58,061 nucleotides of DNA from Acanthaster planci (Eukaryota; Echinodermata; Asteroidea; Valvatida; Acanthasteridae): positions 719,869 to 777,929 of the forward strand of contig NW_019091466.1 of NCBI RefSeq assembly GCF_001949145.1. The letters run 5' to 3'. The notes below the pieces were generated by a model. It was not told where the DNA came from, made no database searches, and saw only the letters and a program-made list of their open reading frames with translations. Below are positions 26,501 to 38,500 of the stretch, piece after piece. The position numbers and the translations under genes are program-made. Every line of letters begins with the position of its first letter. Positions within the stretch are counted from its first letter, which is position 1.

Positions 26501-29500
26501 AGTGTTGTAGCCTAGGTAAATCTTATGGGGGGGTTGTCATTCCCCTGCGCTCAATTCAGTTGGAATGGAAGTTGCATAGTCAGGTTCTCCAAAGTGTTTT
26601 AGCAAGGTTAAGCATTTGGATGACAATTGACTTGTTTCCTTCCAGAACCAATCACCAGTTCAAACCTTTTATGTCAAGGTATCCTGACCTCCAGGCAGGA
26701 GCCTGTGATACGTTCTAGTTTACCTGGTCAGGTTATATATTTTATACCTTCCCTCCATCTCCACTCATTGACAGCGTCATACGGAGGATACAGGAGGACA
26801 TGTCCACTGGAGTTTTGATTTTCCCACTTTAGCAGACACAACATTGGTTCCTGAGACTCCTGCATTTACGAGTAGTAGTAACACACCCAATTGTGACCTG
26901 TCATGACAAAATGGGTGTGAAGTCACATCCCGCTCTTACCTATTTTGAGGGCTCAAAGTCATATTGAAGTGGAGGTCAATTTTGATGGGGTTGAAATATT
27001 AGAGTTACATGTTTTCCGTGTAATTCCAAATGCTTCACAGGATCATGTATTTACAAATGTCATTTTCTCAGCAATAAGATTTTCTAGCATCAATGGTTGA
27101 TGATGATGCAGCACGATCAATACACCAAGAAGTACCCTTTCATTGTTATTATCAGGGGTGTGAGTGGAACTAAAAAAATTGCTGAAAAAAAGCCAAAACT
27201 GTGAGTGCGAAGCATATGTGGCATGGGGTCTGGGGCCCACTTAAGGGCCCGGGAAAATTTGAAATGTAAATGCTCTGAGGTGCATTTTTACAGCCTCTTG
27301 GTGTAGCGGTTGATCTTTTTTTTTTGCAATTTGGGCTACGCATATTTCTAATTTTATTTTTTCTTCATATTTGGCTGAATTCCTAAAGGTTAAAATGAAC
27401 TAGTAATAGGTATAACAAAATTGTAAATATCGATGTTTGCAGAGTGAAATAGATATGTTTATAGCAGCACCATGGATATATCTCTTTTTGAGTATGTGGG
27501 GTTCAGAAAAGAGACAGTGGCACTCAACGTTTCGGACAGTATGTTCTGTCATCAGGAGACTGCAGAAGGTTCAGTGATGAGGCAGCATGTGTAGAGGGCA
27601 GTGAGGTGTGAAGAGAATGCTAATTCAGGATCCAATTGATGGCTGGGGGCATGGAGGTGTGAAGAAGATGCAAACTCAGGATCCAAATTAGGTCACTAGG
27701 GAACTGGCAAACCAGTGAGGCATGTCAGTCTGAGGGAGGGGAATGTGGGAGAAGATAGCCAAGGGTATAGTAGACTCATAGGCTGGAAATGTCCTAGGGT
27801 ATAGGGACCCATTGGACTGGGATGTGAGGATGGGACGCCAGATGCTACTGATGTGGAGACCTCTGTCTTGTGGTACTGTGTTTTCTTGATTATTTCGATG
27901 GCTTCTCTGATGCAGCACAGGTACCAATGCTAGATGCTGGTGAGGAGTTCCACTTTGCTCTAGTCGATCTTGTGGTCTTCGATGTGGGAGTGCTTGATGA
28001 TGGCAGACTTGCTGTATTACCCTTTCCTGCCATGGCTTTGTGTTCATTGAGTGTAGTATGGAGGTCCCTGCTGGTTTCACTGATGTACACTTTGCCACAT
28101 TGGCAGGGGATCTTGTACACTCCTAGCTCAGGCAGTGGGTTGTGCCGGTCCTTGTAGCAAGTCAGCAGGTTCTGCATTTTCAGGGGGGTTGTATGGAACA
28201 CTCGAATGCCATGCTTGTTGCGGATGTGTTGGATTTGATGAGAGGTACTGCCTTGGTAGGGGAGGGTAATGGAACTACGGGCCCTAACCTGTTGGCTTTG
28301 GGTATGGGAGACCCTTCGGCCAGGGGTGGATCTTGAGTCTTGACTCAGCTCAAAATTTTGATTCTTTAAAGACTGCACATCGGATGTCCATCCTTTTGGA
28401 TTTTCCCGGCGCAGATTGTGTTGCCTGCCCGTCATTGGCCGCCAATTACAGCACAATGACCTGACGGTCCGAGGCTGCTGTTTACACACAAGGCTTGCCC
28501 CGTGCCAAATAATGCCCACACAGATTTGATTTCAGTACACGTGCATTATGGCGTTTAAATCCTGTTCGGTGTTGGAAATAGGACGCGCAAAGTTTGGCCT
28601 GGCTGTCACGTCACATTGGTAGAACAAGCAATGGAAAAATCTGCGCATTCCTGAGCTTTGTGCCACCACATAAGGAAGTAAGTGTTGCAACCATTGGGCG
28701 GTGGTTAAAGATATTGACATGTCCGTCTTTAAACATCACAGTTTCCGGTCAGCTTCAACATCAGCTGCCGCAAATAAAGGCTCTCCCTTATTTTTCATTT
28801 TACAGACATCAGGATGGACGTCTGTGACAACCTTTGTCCGGTTTTGTAACAGAGATAGTGTTGCTGTGAACGATATGAGCAACAAGTAGTTTTTGCTAAG
28901 GCAGTGCTTGGCAGTGATTAATTCATTTTGGGCAGTTATAACTCTCTTTGTAGCGGTCTATGACATTGGACTAGACCGTTGTTTATTTTTGTGATAGCCA
29001 ACTTGTATTTGTAAATTTGGTTTTTGCTATAAGGCATACAGAGCCCATGTTGATGTAAGTTCCCCAATTCTGTGTATTAATGTTTATTTTGAAATGTACA
29101 TGTTTCAGTTTGAAGTTTGAAACTTTAATGGCACGAAGTCGGCTGGCTGGCTGGAACCCTTTGATTATTGAATGGGTCCATGATCGATCCAAATTTTTCA
29201 GACTTTGTTTTTCTTAATTTGATACTTCTCTCATTTTGTTCAAGTATTCAGCCTTGATATATTTCTAGTGTGTGAGTCTTTCACATTACACTGGCAAGCT
29301 TACCGAAGTCTTACGTAATCTGAATGGAGGTAACTACAAGGTAGAATCTCCCAATTAAACCACTGAAATGATGTTTGGTTGACATTCTGCCAAACTGTTA
29401 CCGACATGAGGAATCACGTGACACCTACCAACTGATCCATTTTTATACCTCTGGTCTGGCAATATTGCCCACCCCCTTTTGTCGGTGGGCCAGTGTAATA

Positions 29501-32500
29501 ATGTCTTCAAACACTGACGAGATGGCATGGGGAGGGCCCCCATACATCGAGGGAGTTGTAATCACTTTCTTTGTTATCCTTTGATTGCATGGTGTTTCCT
29601 TCACAAGACAATACAATCTCACGTGATTCAGGAAACTCACATTTATTTGCAGCACGGATACCAATCCACATTGAGGAATGAACTGGCATCATACCATTCA
29701 TTGTTTCAAGAAACCAGATAACTGCTATTTCATGTTCGTTGCCATTCTTGCAATTATGGCTACCCAAACCAGACTACACCACTATTCTATGAATGGCTGC
29801 TCACTAAGACATTTTCCTGGCAGCATGATGGCCATCCACAAAGTGACCCACGCTACCTTGGCCTGGATGACCACCCTTGACCTAAAACTGTAGGCTTTGC
29901 ATGCAATACAATGAGGGGATTCTTCTACACATAATTCTTCCTGTGTAAATAGCCAATGTGCTACAACGCCTATGTCCAAACTGTATCTTTGCACACTAAT
30001 GTCCATTTATCACATACGATGCTGCTCGAGAGGTTATTTTGTAACTGACATTTCCTTGAGTCTTCCTCGCTACCAAAACTGGTTTGACTGGTTCTAATCC
30101 CAGTCATGTTTCTCATCATTTAATTACATGTAAATCTGCCACAACATTTGTTGAGCCAAAACTGCATTGATGGAAATGTGCAAAGTGCCACTTGTACACC
30201 ACGAAAAATAACAATGTCTGCATGTACATGTATACAAAATGTAAGTATCAGGGTCAGTTAACCAGGGTTCATATGAAAAATTTTATAGTGTACATGTACC
30301 TGTGGAAGTTTTACAGTACAGTGCTATTCCCAATGGATTTACAGCAGTCCTATGCTATTCCCAATGGATTTATAGCTGCCCTATGCTATTCCCAATGGAT
30401 TTACAGCAGTCCTACGCTATTCCCAATGGATTTACAGCAGTCCTATGCTATTCCCAATGGATTTACAGTAGTCCTATGCTATTCCCAATGGATTGAAAGC
30501 AGCCCTATGCTATTCCCAATGGATTTACAGCAGTCCTATGCTATTCCCAATGGATTTATAGCAGTCCTATGCTATTCCCAATGGATTTATAACAGTCCTA
30601 TAAAGTTATCTATTCTGCAGAAGTTTTTGCAACCATGTTTGGCCTGGTTATATACTATAATACTACAAAACACCTGTTTTCAAGACTTTCATATTCACAG
30701 TAAAATAATTATGATGACAAGGCATTCCAAAGCCCTTTTTCAATCAATTACTCAGTATGGAACACAAGAGATTAGGTTTGATGATAGTCACCAGTACTTG
30801 GATATGTTGGTCATATCCGAAATTGAATTGCACTCTTTTTGAAATACCACAATATTGTGAATGTCCATTCCTACAAATAGCCAAATTTATGTACATGTAA
30901 TTCAGTGGTTGTGGTCAAATACATGTGTGTATATATCCAGTAAAACAATTGGTTCTTTGGTTCAGTACTGCACCATGTGGAATGGACAGCGGCTGAGTAA
31001 GGTCATGTAACTCAAGCACTCACTGAATTTGTTTAATAGTAACAAGGATGCACAGATGCACTAATTCCCTCATTTCAACTGAAATCATACTAAATGTGAT
31101 GCGATTAATGCTTTATTTCTTGCCTTGCCATGATGATGTAGTTAAGAGATGGAAAGTGCAGTGCCCGTAGAGGGAGGGCACTCCAAGGCAGGCGGTGGAG
31201 AGCAGCTGCCCTGCCGAAGAATCCATAAAGAGTTCCTTCCTCTATTACCCCTTTTAAAGCATGGTGGACTTAATAGGAGGTTTCTATGGTATCTGAAGTG
31301 GGTAAATTTGGAATAAACATACAAGATTTTATCGAAAACAAAGAGCGCCCTCTTATTGTATCCAACATCCCTCTAACAGGCTAATGGTTAGTGCAATTGC
31401 CAAATCTAGAACCAAATCTACAGTGCAGCATGTTGGGCCACATTATTCCAGCTCAGGACATGTAAAACTAAGAGCCTTGAACGAAATCGTTGAAACACAT
31501 TATATTGAGTACATTGAATATCTACACTGAAGTGATTTGTGACGAAACATCAGCTATGATTATTATGAGTGCAGCATGGCTCCCCTCATTTTAGGTGTAG
31601 AAAAGGTATCTTTTTCTTCTGATTTGTTTGCTCCTCACTTTCTTTTCTTCCCCTAAGTCCACTGACTTTGTACAAGTTCTTCCCACCTTCAACTCCTAGA
31701 AATGAGTCCCTTTGCAAGTTGACATCTTCATCAACCGATAGTTTAAAAAAAGAAAATCAAACAAGCCTGCAACAGAGTGTATTGGTGATTATTCATCAAA
31801 TAACACTTCCAGTAGGGAGGTTTCTGTAAGTCTTTTTAATTAGAGTCACATCAAGGATGTGACATACTTTTCTGCATTCTAAACTTACCCTCAAGACAAA
31901 ATACATATTATGCAGAATATCAATGTCTTGGAAAAACACCAGCACTGTTAATGAAGTCTTCCCTTGTTTAGAACAAAAGTCTTTCTTGCATGTGGGTTAC
32001 AGTCAGTGAATGGCAAAAGAGTTTAATAGGACCAAACTGCTTTTCAACCACAGCCTCTCTTAGGGTAACAAATTGGCAGCTTTCATCAGATCTCTTAATA
32101 CACACAAAGAAAACAGTTCTGGAATCGGGTTTCCTCTTGTATTGAAGTGCTGACAGCCAAAAATGAAAGTCCATGTGAGTTTTAAAACAATGGCGGCTAA
32201 AAGTTATGGAAAGGAGAAATTGCAAACAAAATCTGCTTTGAGAAGTTTTAGGCAAAAACAAAGCCTTTTATAAGAATAATAGGCAGAGGGCATCAAAAAC
32301 AGTGTGATTTACAAGACAAAAATTTACGTAAAATGTCAGTATTTTTTTGTCTCTCAGTCACAACATCACTCACACTAGCACACCACAGCCCAGATGACAA
32401 GAAGCCCATCTTATCTCATTTCCTTTTAGGTTATCTTGTACTTCACAGACAGGAACACGAGGCTTTGAAAACAACTCTGTCCAGCTCTCCAACAGATGAT

Positions 32501-35500
32501 TGGAGCCAAACACTTGAATTACACAGATCTCTGATTCTGACAATGCAGGATTATATGATTCTGTTATGTGCAAAAAAATTCATTCTTTAATCCACACATG
32601 ATTAAGTCACACTTAAGACTTGCACAGATCAAATTTTGTTTGTCGGCCTTCAAATGCCAATGTAATTAAATAAATCAACCAGGAAAAGAACTTCAATAAG
32701 ATATCCTTACAGAAGAATTCCTGAAAGAAATAATGTTATTTTTCTCATCTTTTGTAAGCTTTATTGGGTGGATTGATAAACTTGTACAGATTGCCAACTA
32801 TGGGCAGATTTAATGACCAATGGCTGAGGTTATGTCAAGCCTCATCTACATGCAATTATTATATTTTGTCCGCTGTGCTAACAGTGAAGACAAATCTGCC
32901 CAAAATGTGTGGTCTTCAAATCCGGCAGTTTTGATAAAAGTCGTTTCCTAGATATCTCCTTTTCAAAAGTTTCATGTCCTACCTTAAAAACTGATTCACT
33001 TCCGGGTAAAATCCTTTAATCTTGCCATGAAAACAATTCTGGACCAATCTCAGCTATTATGATATACAGGAAGGCAAATCCAACAATGTCATCATCAAAC
33101 CCTCCTGTCCAGTGATTTAAAAAAAATTATAATACCACTACAGACAAAATGCCGGCCAATATTAAAGAAGGACACAGTTGGGGACTAGAGAGGCAGCAAA
33201 ACATAATGAATCCATGCTAATTCATTACTTCCTTTGATGGCTGTGGTCAACCCTTGGACCAACCAATAACATCATCTATTAACATGCTGTGACCTACATG
33301 CCTGCAACCACCAAGTTAAAATGAATTAAGCAATTAACCTTCAAACAATGAAGCTTCATTGACATGTCCTACCCTGGGGGAGGGAGGGGGTGTTTTCTGG
33401 ACACACAGGGAAACATAATAATTGAAAACAATGAATCATCAATAATCCCTCATGATCAAGAAATTAGAGTATTGGCCAATGCTTTGGGAGTAGCACTCAC
33501 ATGTCAGTCAAACCTCATTTCCATTTCAAGGAGGCAATGTTCTGAAGTGAGCCTCAAAATGTCTGTGGAAACACATCTAAAAATTGTCAATTACACATTA
33601 CACTAAAGAGTTTCTTCAGGGAAACCCCACCCCTTAAAAGGGCATTCATAAAGAGGCATGGGCTGTCATGGAAAGGGAATTTATAGCATCACACAGTCGT
33701 TCAAAATTGTATACAACATGTACAGTAACCATTTGCACTGTTCTCTTTGAATATCTTGATTCAGTTGATGTTTCTAGATTATTAGTCTCTGTGGTTAATG
33801 CTAATGCAATCAGGAAAAAAATGTAATTGTTTTTTACAATAAGTCATTCATGCCCACTCCGTAATGAACAATACTTTTACGACACAAAGTTGTGTTTATT
33901 GTTACATGTATGTTGAAAGAAGAAAATATCTATGACTGTCTTCTTTTTTCTACGATCAAACTTTTTCATTCTGTGAGCCTTATTTGCATTATGTGAAATG
34001 ACTAATTTGTCTCCACCAAGGTTAAAAATACGCCCAAAAGGCAACTAACTTATTGGTAGTAGCAGCCAAGAAATAATACGGAAAAATAACTCATTTTGTT
34101 GGACTCTGTTACTCATGTACCATACACACTGACTTTGGCCCAGGGATCCAATGTCATTCTCCAGAAGGGTTTCAGCCTAGTAGCTCCAAAAAAAATACCA
34201 AACATATCTGAGACAACATGCACATGTTCAGTACTGCTAGACAAAATACACATTGTCTTACACATTCACTTGATGTAAATGTTTCATCTAATTATTCACC
34301 ACAAATAAAACAATACCAAATCCCCACACACTTGTTACTGGGTTGTGGAGACTACACACGTGTGATGTGGGGACCAAAACTGTAGTAGGGACAACTCCCA
34401 ACAACCTACTCACACTTAAAAATTAAAAGCCAGGCCAGCCAAGCCAACCCACATAAAACCCATGTTAAAAAAAAGTCCCAATGCAGGCCACACACTTGTT
34501 GGTGTAACCTCTGCTGAACTTGCGATCCCCAAATCAGTTTCAGCTGAAATTGGTGTCTCCAGACACCCCTAAATTTAACTTCAGCTGAAAAGTGGGTCTC
34601 CTGCAACTGAACCCCACTGTTTAAAGGCACTGCAGACTACAGGAAGGCAGACAGAGTTTCCAGAGAAACAGCATGTGGTTTGTAACCAGATGGACTTTTT
34701 TAACCAAGGAAAGAAAGTTCTTTTTTTGGATTTGGCTGCGAATTGTTTTCAACAATCTGGTCCACTAGGGACCAGAATGACCACACTCACTTGTTTTAGT
34801 TTGTTATCTATGCATAAACATTTAAGAATGTAAAACAGTCACATTAGACCTAACTTTTCTTTTCATGAAACTCATTATTTCTGTGACTTGCCTGTGTCTG
34901 TCCAGGAAGCCTACTGCACAGAATGTCCAAAATACTTTTTCCCTCCTAAACCTGAGCGCTCCCTTTTTCAGCCTTATTTATTCTTACATGCATTGTGGGA
35001 CATTAAAAAAAGCAGACATACAAACATACGAAAACAAACCAAAAATGCTCATACAGTTACCAACCCCTGAGCACGAATAAGAACAATTTCTCAAACACAG
35101 CTGCACAGTAAGGAGTACTGTTAATGTTTCCTTCTGGATAGCTTTTGACCCAATGACAGAGATTTTAGGAAATTAATAACACATATGGAAAACACATTGC
35201 GTGGTTTTGGAAAAACCAACAGAAATCTAAACCACAAACTGACTTCGCTAATGCCAGGAGCCATGCAACCTGATAACTAAGCAGTCTGCAGAACTTCCTT
35301 TTGAGATAAAAATAAGATGAGAAATTTACACAGTTACTAGAATTCTGGTGACTGGGAACTTGTGGGTCATTGACTGCCTCTGATAATCAATAGCAAATTT
35401 GTTAATGAACCTAATGAAGGAAAAGTGAATACATCTCTAAGGGACAAAATAGGTTGAGCACCGAACTGATTTTGTTCAACATAAGAAGGAACTAAACAAC

Positions 35501-38500
35501 ATGATCCATGTATTTCAAATGTGTACCAGTACATACAATATGTACATGTATGTTCAGGCAAGAACTGTTTATGGGGGGGTTGTTTGAGAAATCTCGACCA
35601 AAATTGAGGGGAATTCATACAATTTTTTTGTCGAAAGTCCTTACATGAACTCTCATGTGTGTTCCCTTCTGCTGGAAGAATAGAGGACATAAAAACATGT
35701 CCGTTCTTTCATTGATAATATGGTACCATCAGCAAAAAACTGCTTCATCTGCTTGGAACGTTCATGGTTGCTCTGGCTGGTTGTCTGCAGGTATGGGAAG
35801 CGCATAGCCAGGAGCTAGTGAAACGTTGCACGATTTGACATCTTTTTTATGATGTCCTCCTTTTAATTTCAGATAGTAGATACATGTCCTTCACTGTGGT
35901 AGCATGCTGCTTGTTCCGCCAGATGGACAGGGCTTTTTTGTTGGGTGTGAGGCGTCGTGGCAGGCAACGTGTGCAATGTATCGAAAGTACAAGACATGAA
36001 TAAAATGCTTCAGTGGCGGTGTGCTGAAATACTCATCAAGGTCATCGTTGGAGTATTTCTGCGCCATTGTCTCTTCACCTTCTGAGTTTGTTTTCTTTTA
36101 CAATCTGCCCGGTGTCAACTATCTTAGGCAACAATACCCACATACAATAAGCATCATGATGTAGTCCTCTGAGATGATGTCATAGCAGTGCATCTGTCTC
36201 ATGAACGCTTCCAGTATAAAGTGGATTCTTGCCTTCTTGAGTACACGATAGTCCATCACGACCTGCTGGTACTTGCAGAACAGCCTGGTGGCCTGCACGA
36301 TCTGGATCATGATGTACATGTAGCTGCTGTTGCCAAGCTGTGGACCGCCAGCCCGACCTTGAACTGGTCAATGTTCTGTATCACATCTACTACTCGTCTC
36401 TCAATGTCACTGCATTCCATCCCACCAAACGACTATGTGTAGGTCTTTTTGAATAACACGAAGAGGCCGAGGTGCAGGAACTCTTCGAGGATGATCTCAA
36501 GTATCTTGGGGGCCTGCTCGGCATCACTGGAGAATGCCGTCATGTCATCCGTGTACATCAAAACACTGTCTTTATGCCACTCAGAGTAGGACATCCGGGC
36601 TGTCCACGTGCTGCCTCAGAAAATGGTCGATATTGAATTTGAAGCTCATGCCCATGTTCCCCTTCTCCATCCTGAGCCTGCATACCTTAGATTACCATAG
36701 ATTGAAATACCACACAAAGCATGGTGGTGATTTGACAGCACCCTACCTCTCTCTCTGCTGACCTTGTACCGGCAGTAGGAGTCGCCAATGCAGGCACGGG
36801 TGGAGCAGTACAAGATGGAGGTGAGCTTGTCGGACCTGGTATGCGCACGCAGCACAATAAAGTAGTGCCGCACGAGCTTGTCAAACACTGCTGTCAAGTC
36901 AATGTATGTTACCAAGATCAGACTGGTCACTGACATGACCAGCTGAATGAACATAAACAGGTTGTCAGTAGTCAACCTGTTTTCCAGAATCTGTACTGAT
37001 GGGTGTAAATGTTGGTTTCATAGGATTCTTGAAGAGATGTATTTACAACCATCGGTGTGATGCGGCTGATATTCGGCTTGATGGATAATCCTCTATAGTT
37101 CGAGTGTATCAGTTCTCATTCAAGAAGTGCCTGCCAAAGTACTGCGCCAACTGTTCAGGTGGTATCAGCCCAGTTACAGATAAGACACCTCTCCTGATAA
37201 GAATTTAAACTGCATGGCATTGGCTTTTGTTGCAATTTTAATCGCACACTTGGACTATCAATACCGTATAAAGGGACCACAACCCACTTATTAATGAGTG
37301 CGTACAATGTGGAAGAGCTTTGTGTTAACTACTTGCTGCTGGGTGGATTTTTCTTGAGCAAGACAAGATGCCGGGTCCTTTTCAAGATTTTCCGTTTTCA
37401 AAATTCTTCAAAAATTCGTCATACCCACATGAAGGACTCTTTGGGACTATTCTAAAGCTGATAGTCACCTTCATTGATTTTGAATATTTCAGCCAGGCCT
37501 GCAGCCTTGGAAAAAGAGCCCAGATTGTGCGGTGTTAAGTAAGATTCTTTTGTTCTCGAAACCGGCACAGTGCACTGCTGACCTCTTTTCAATAGGGGCC
37601 AGATTACCGTGCAGCGGTTCTGTGTGGCTCATCACTGCGTTAGTGGAGAGCTTTCATTCCCAGTGGTAATCCGCTCGCTCTAAATGCCTCAAAGCATGGT
37701 ATACTGTTTCAAAACAAGGCTGGATTATCTACACTACTGAGAACAAAAAAATGTTGGTAATGCCCAGCAGCTCAGTCTTTTGTGCTGAGCATGGTCTTTT
37801 GTTATAAGGCCCAACTCTTTTGTCTCAGTTCCGGCTTCCCGGCTCTGCAGATAAAGCCTATGTACTCGAAAAGGGGTCGCCCGGCAGGAAGTGGTTAAGA
37901 GTAGAAGTATATAAAATGGTGGAGCTGACCATGCTCTCCTCCCCGTCCCCTGGATACCTACCCAAGGGAAAAAATTTAAAAACTTCAAGTCTGACTACCC
38001 CCAAAAATAATTCTTGAGGTGCTCAGACTTGCTTCACTCAGCTGGCTTGCTCTGCTCGCTCCCTATGGTTTGCTTCTCGATATCGCTCGCTTCACTGCAC
38101 TTCGCTCAGACTGGGTTGACTTCACTTTGCTTGGACTGGGTTCATTTCACTCGCTTCGCTAGTTTTATTTGGTTTGGTGATATATTGCTATTATACTGGA
38201 CTGAGATCTATGGGTGTGGAGGGAATGGCTTCACTGTACCTCAGTGGTCTATCGCTTTGTTCATATCCCAGATACCATCCACCCTCGTGTTTGGCTAACA
38301 TTGAATTTCAACATCTCCGTCTTTGCTCAACTTGGCAATCAATTCTTTTTTCTCATTTACCATTTCTCAAGCCAAGGTTTTAGCAAGTTCCTTGATTTCT
38401 GCTTTGGACTCTTAGACCATAGCATGACAAGGGAAAAGAGGCCTGCTTTTTAGATCTGTGGTCACCATCACCGGACCACATATAACTTCATACGTGGGGG

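Larger units (their letters stand above)
27480..28519 (-). mobile_element. Penelope-like element, 5'-truncated, nested in the DIRS element
   Basis: On minus it reads a connector region, a GIY-YIG endonuclease and then a 3' terminal region with a hammerhead-like motif, the order seen at the 3' end of Penelope-like elements. The reverse transcriptase is absent, as expected for 5' truncation. It sits inside the DIRS element between RNase H and recombinase and in the opposite orientation, so it inserted later. Its untranslated part holds two roughly 33-bp near-copies (27606-27638 and 27655-27688). Exact ends were not fixed; 26950-27480 may belong to either element. Confidence 0.78.
24551..29628 (+). 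mobile_element. DIRS-type retrotransposon, degenerate, about 5.1 kb
   Basis: Inverted terminal repeats of about 118 bp (24551-24668 and 29511-29628) enclose, in plus orientation, a gag-like open frame, a DIRS-like reverse transcriptase/RNase H and the C-terminal part of a tyrosine recombinase. An internal region (29316-29421) is complementary to the outer edges of both termini, as in DIRS elements, which replicate through a circular intermediate and integrate by recombinase rather than integrase. Frameshifts and stops occur throughout, so it is inactive. A Penelope-like fragment lies inside it on the opposite strand between the RNase H and recombinase parts. Confidence 0.85.

Noticed and set aside
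27688-28157. Open frames of 95-136 codons overlapping the GIY-YIG region on both strands
   Set aside because: Shadows or frameshifted continuation of the Penelope-like coding sequence.
30321-30601. Regularly repeated 31-mer as a CRISPR array
   Set aside because: Copies are directly head to tail with no unique spacers, in an animal intron; it is a minisatellite.
30192-30842. 216-codon plus-strand open frame
   Set aside because: About half of it is the 31-bp minisatellite read in all three phases; the rest resembles nothing and has no splice or promoter context.
36534-36761. Plus-strand open frames over the LINE region
   Set aside because: They are antisense to the reverse transcriptase motifs and are shadows.
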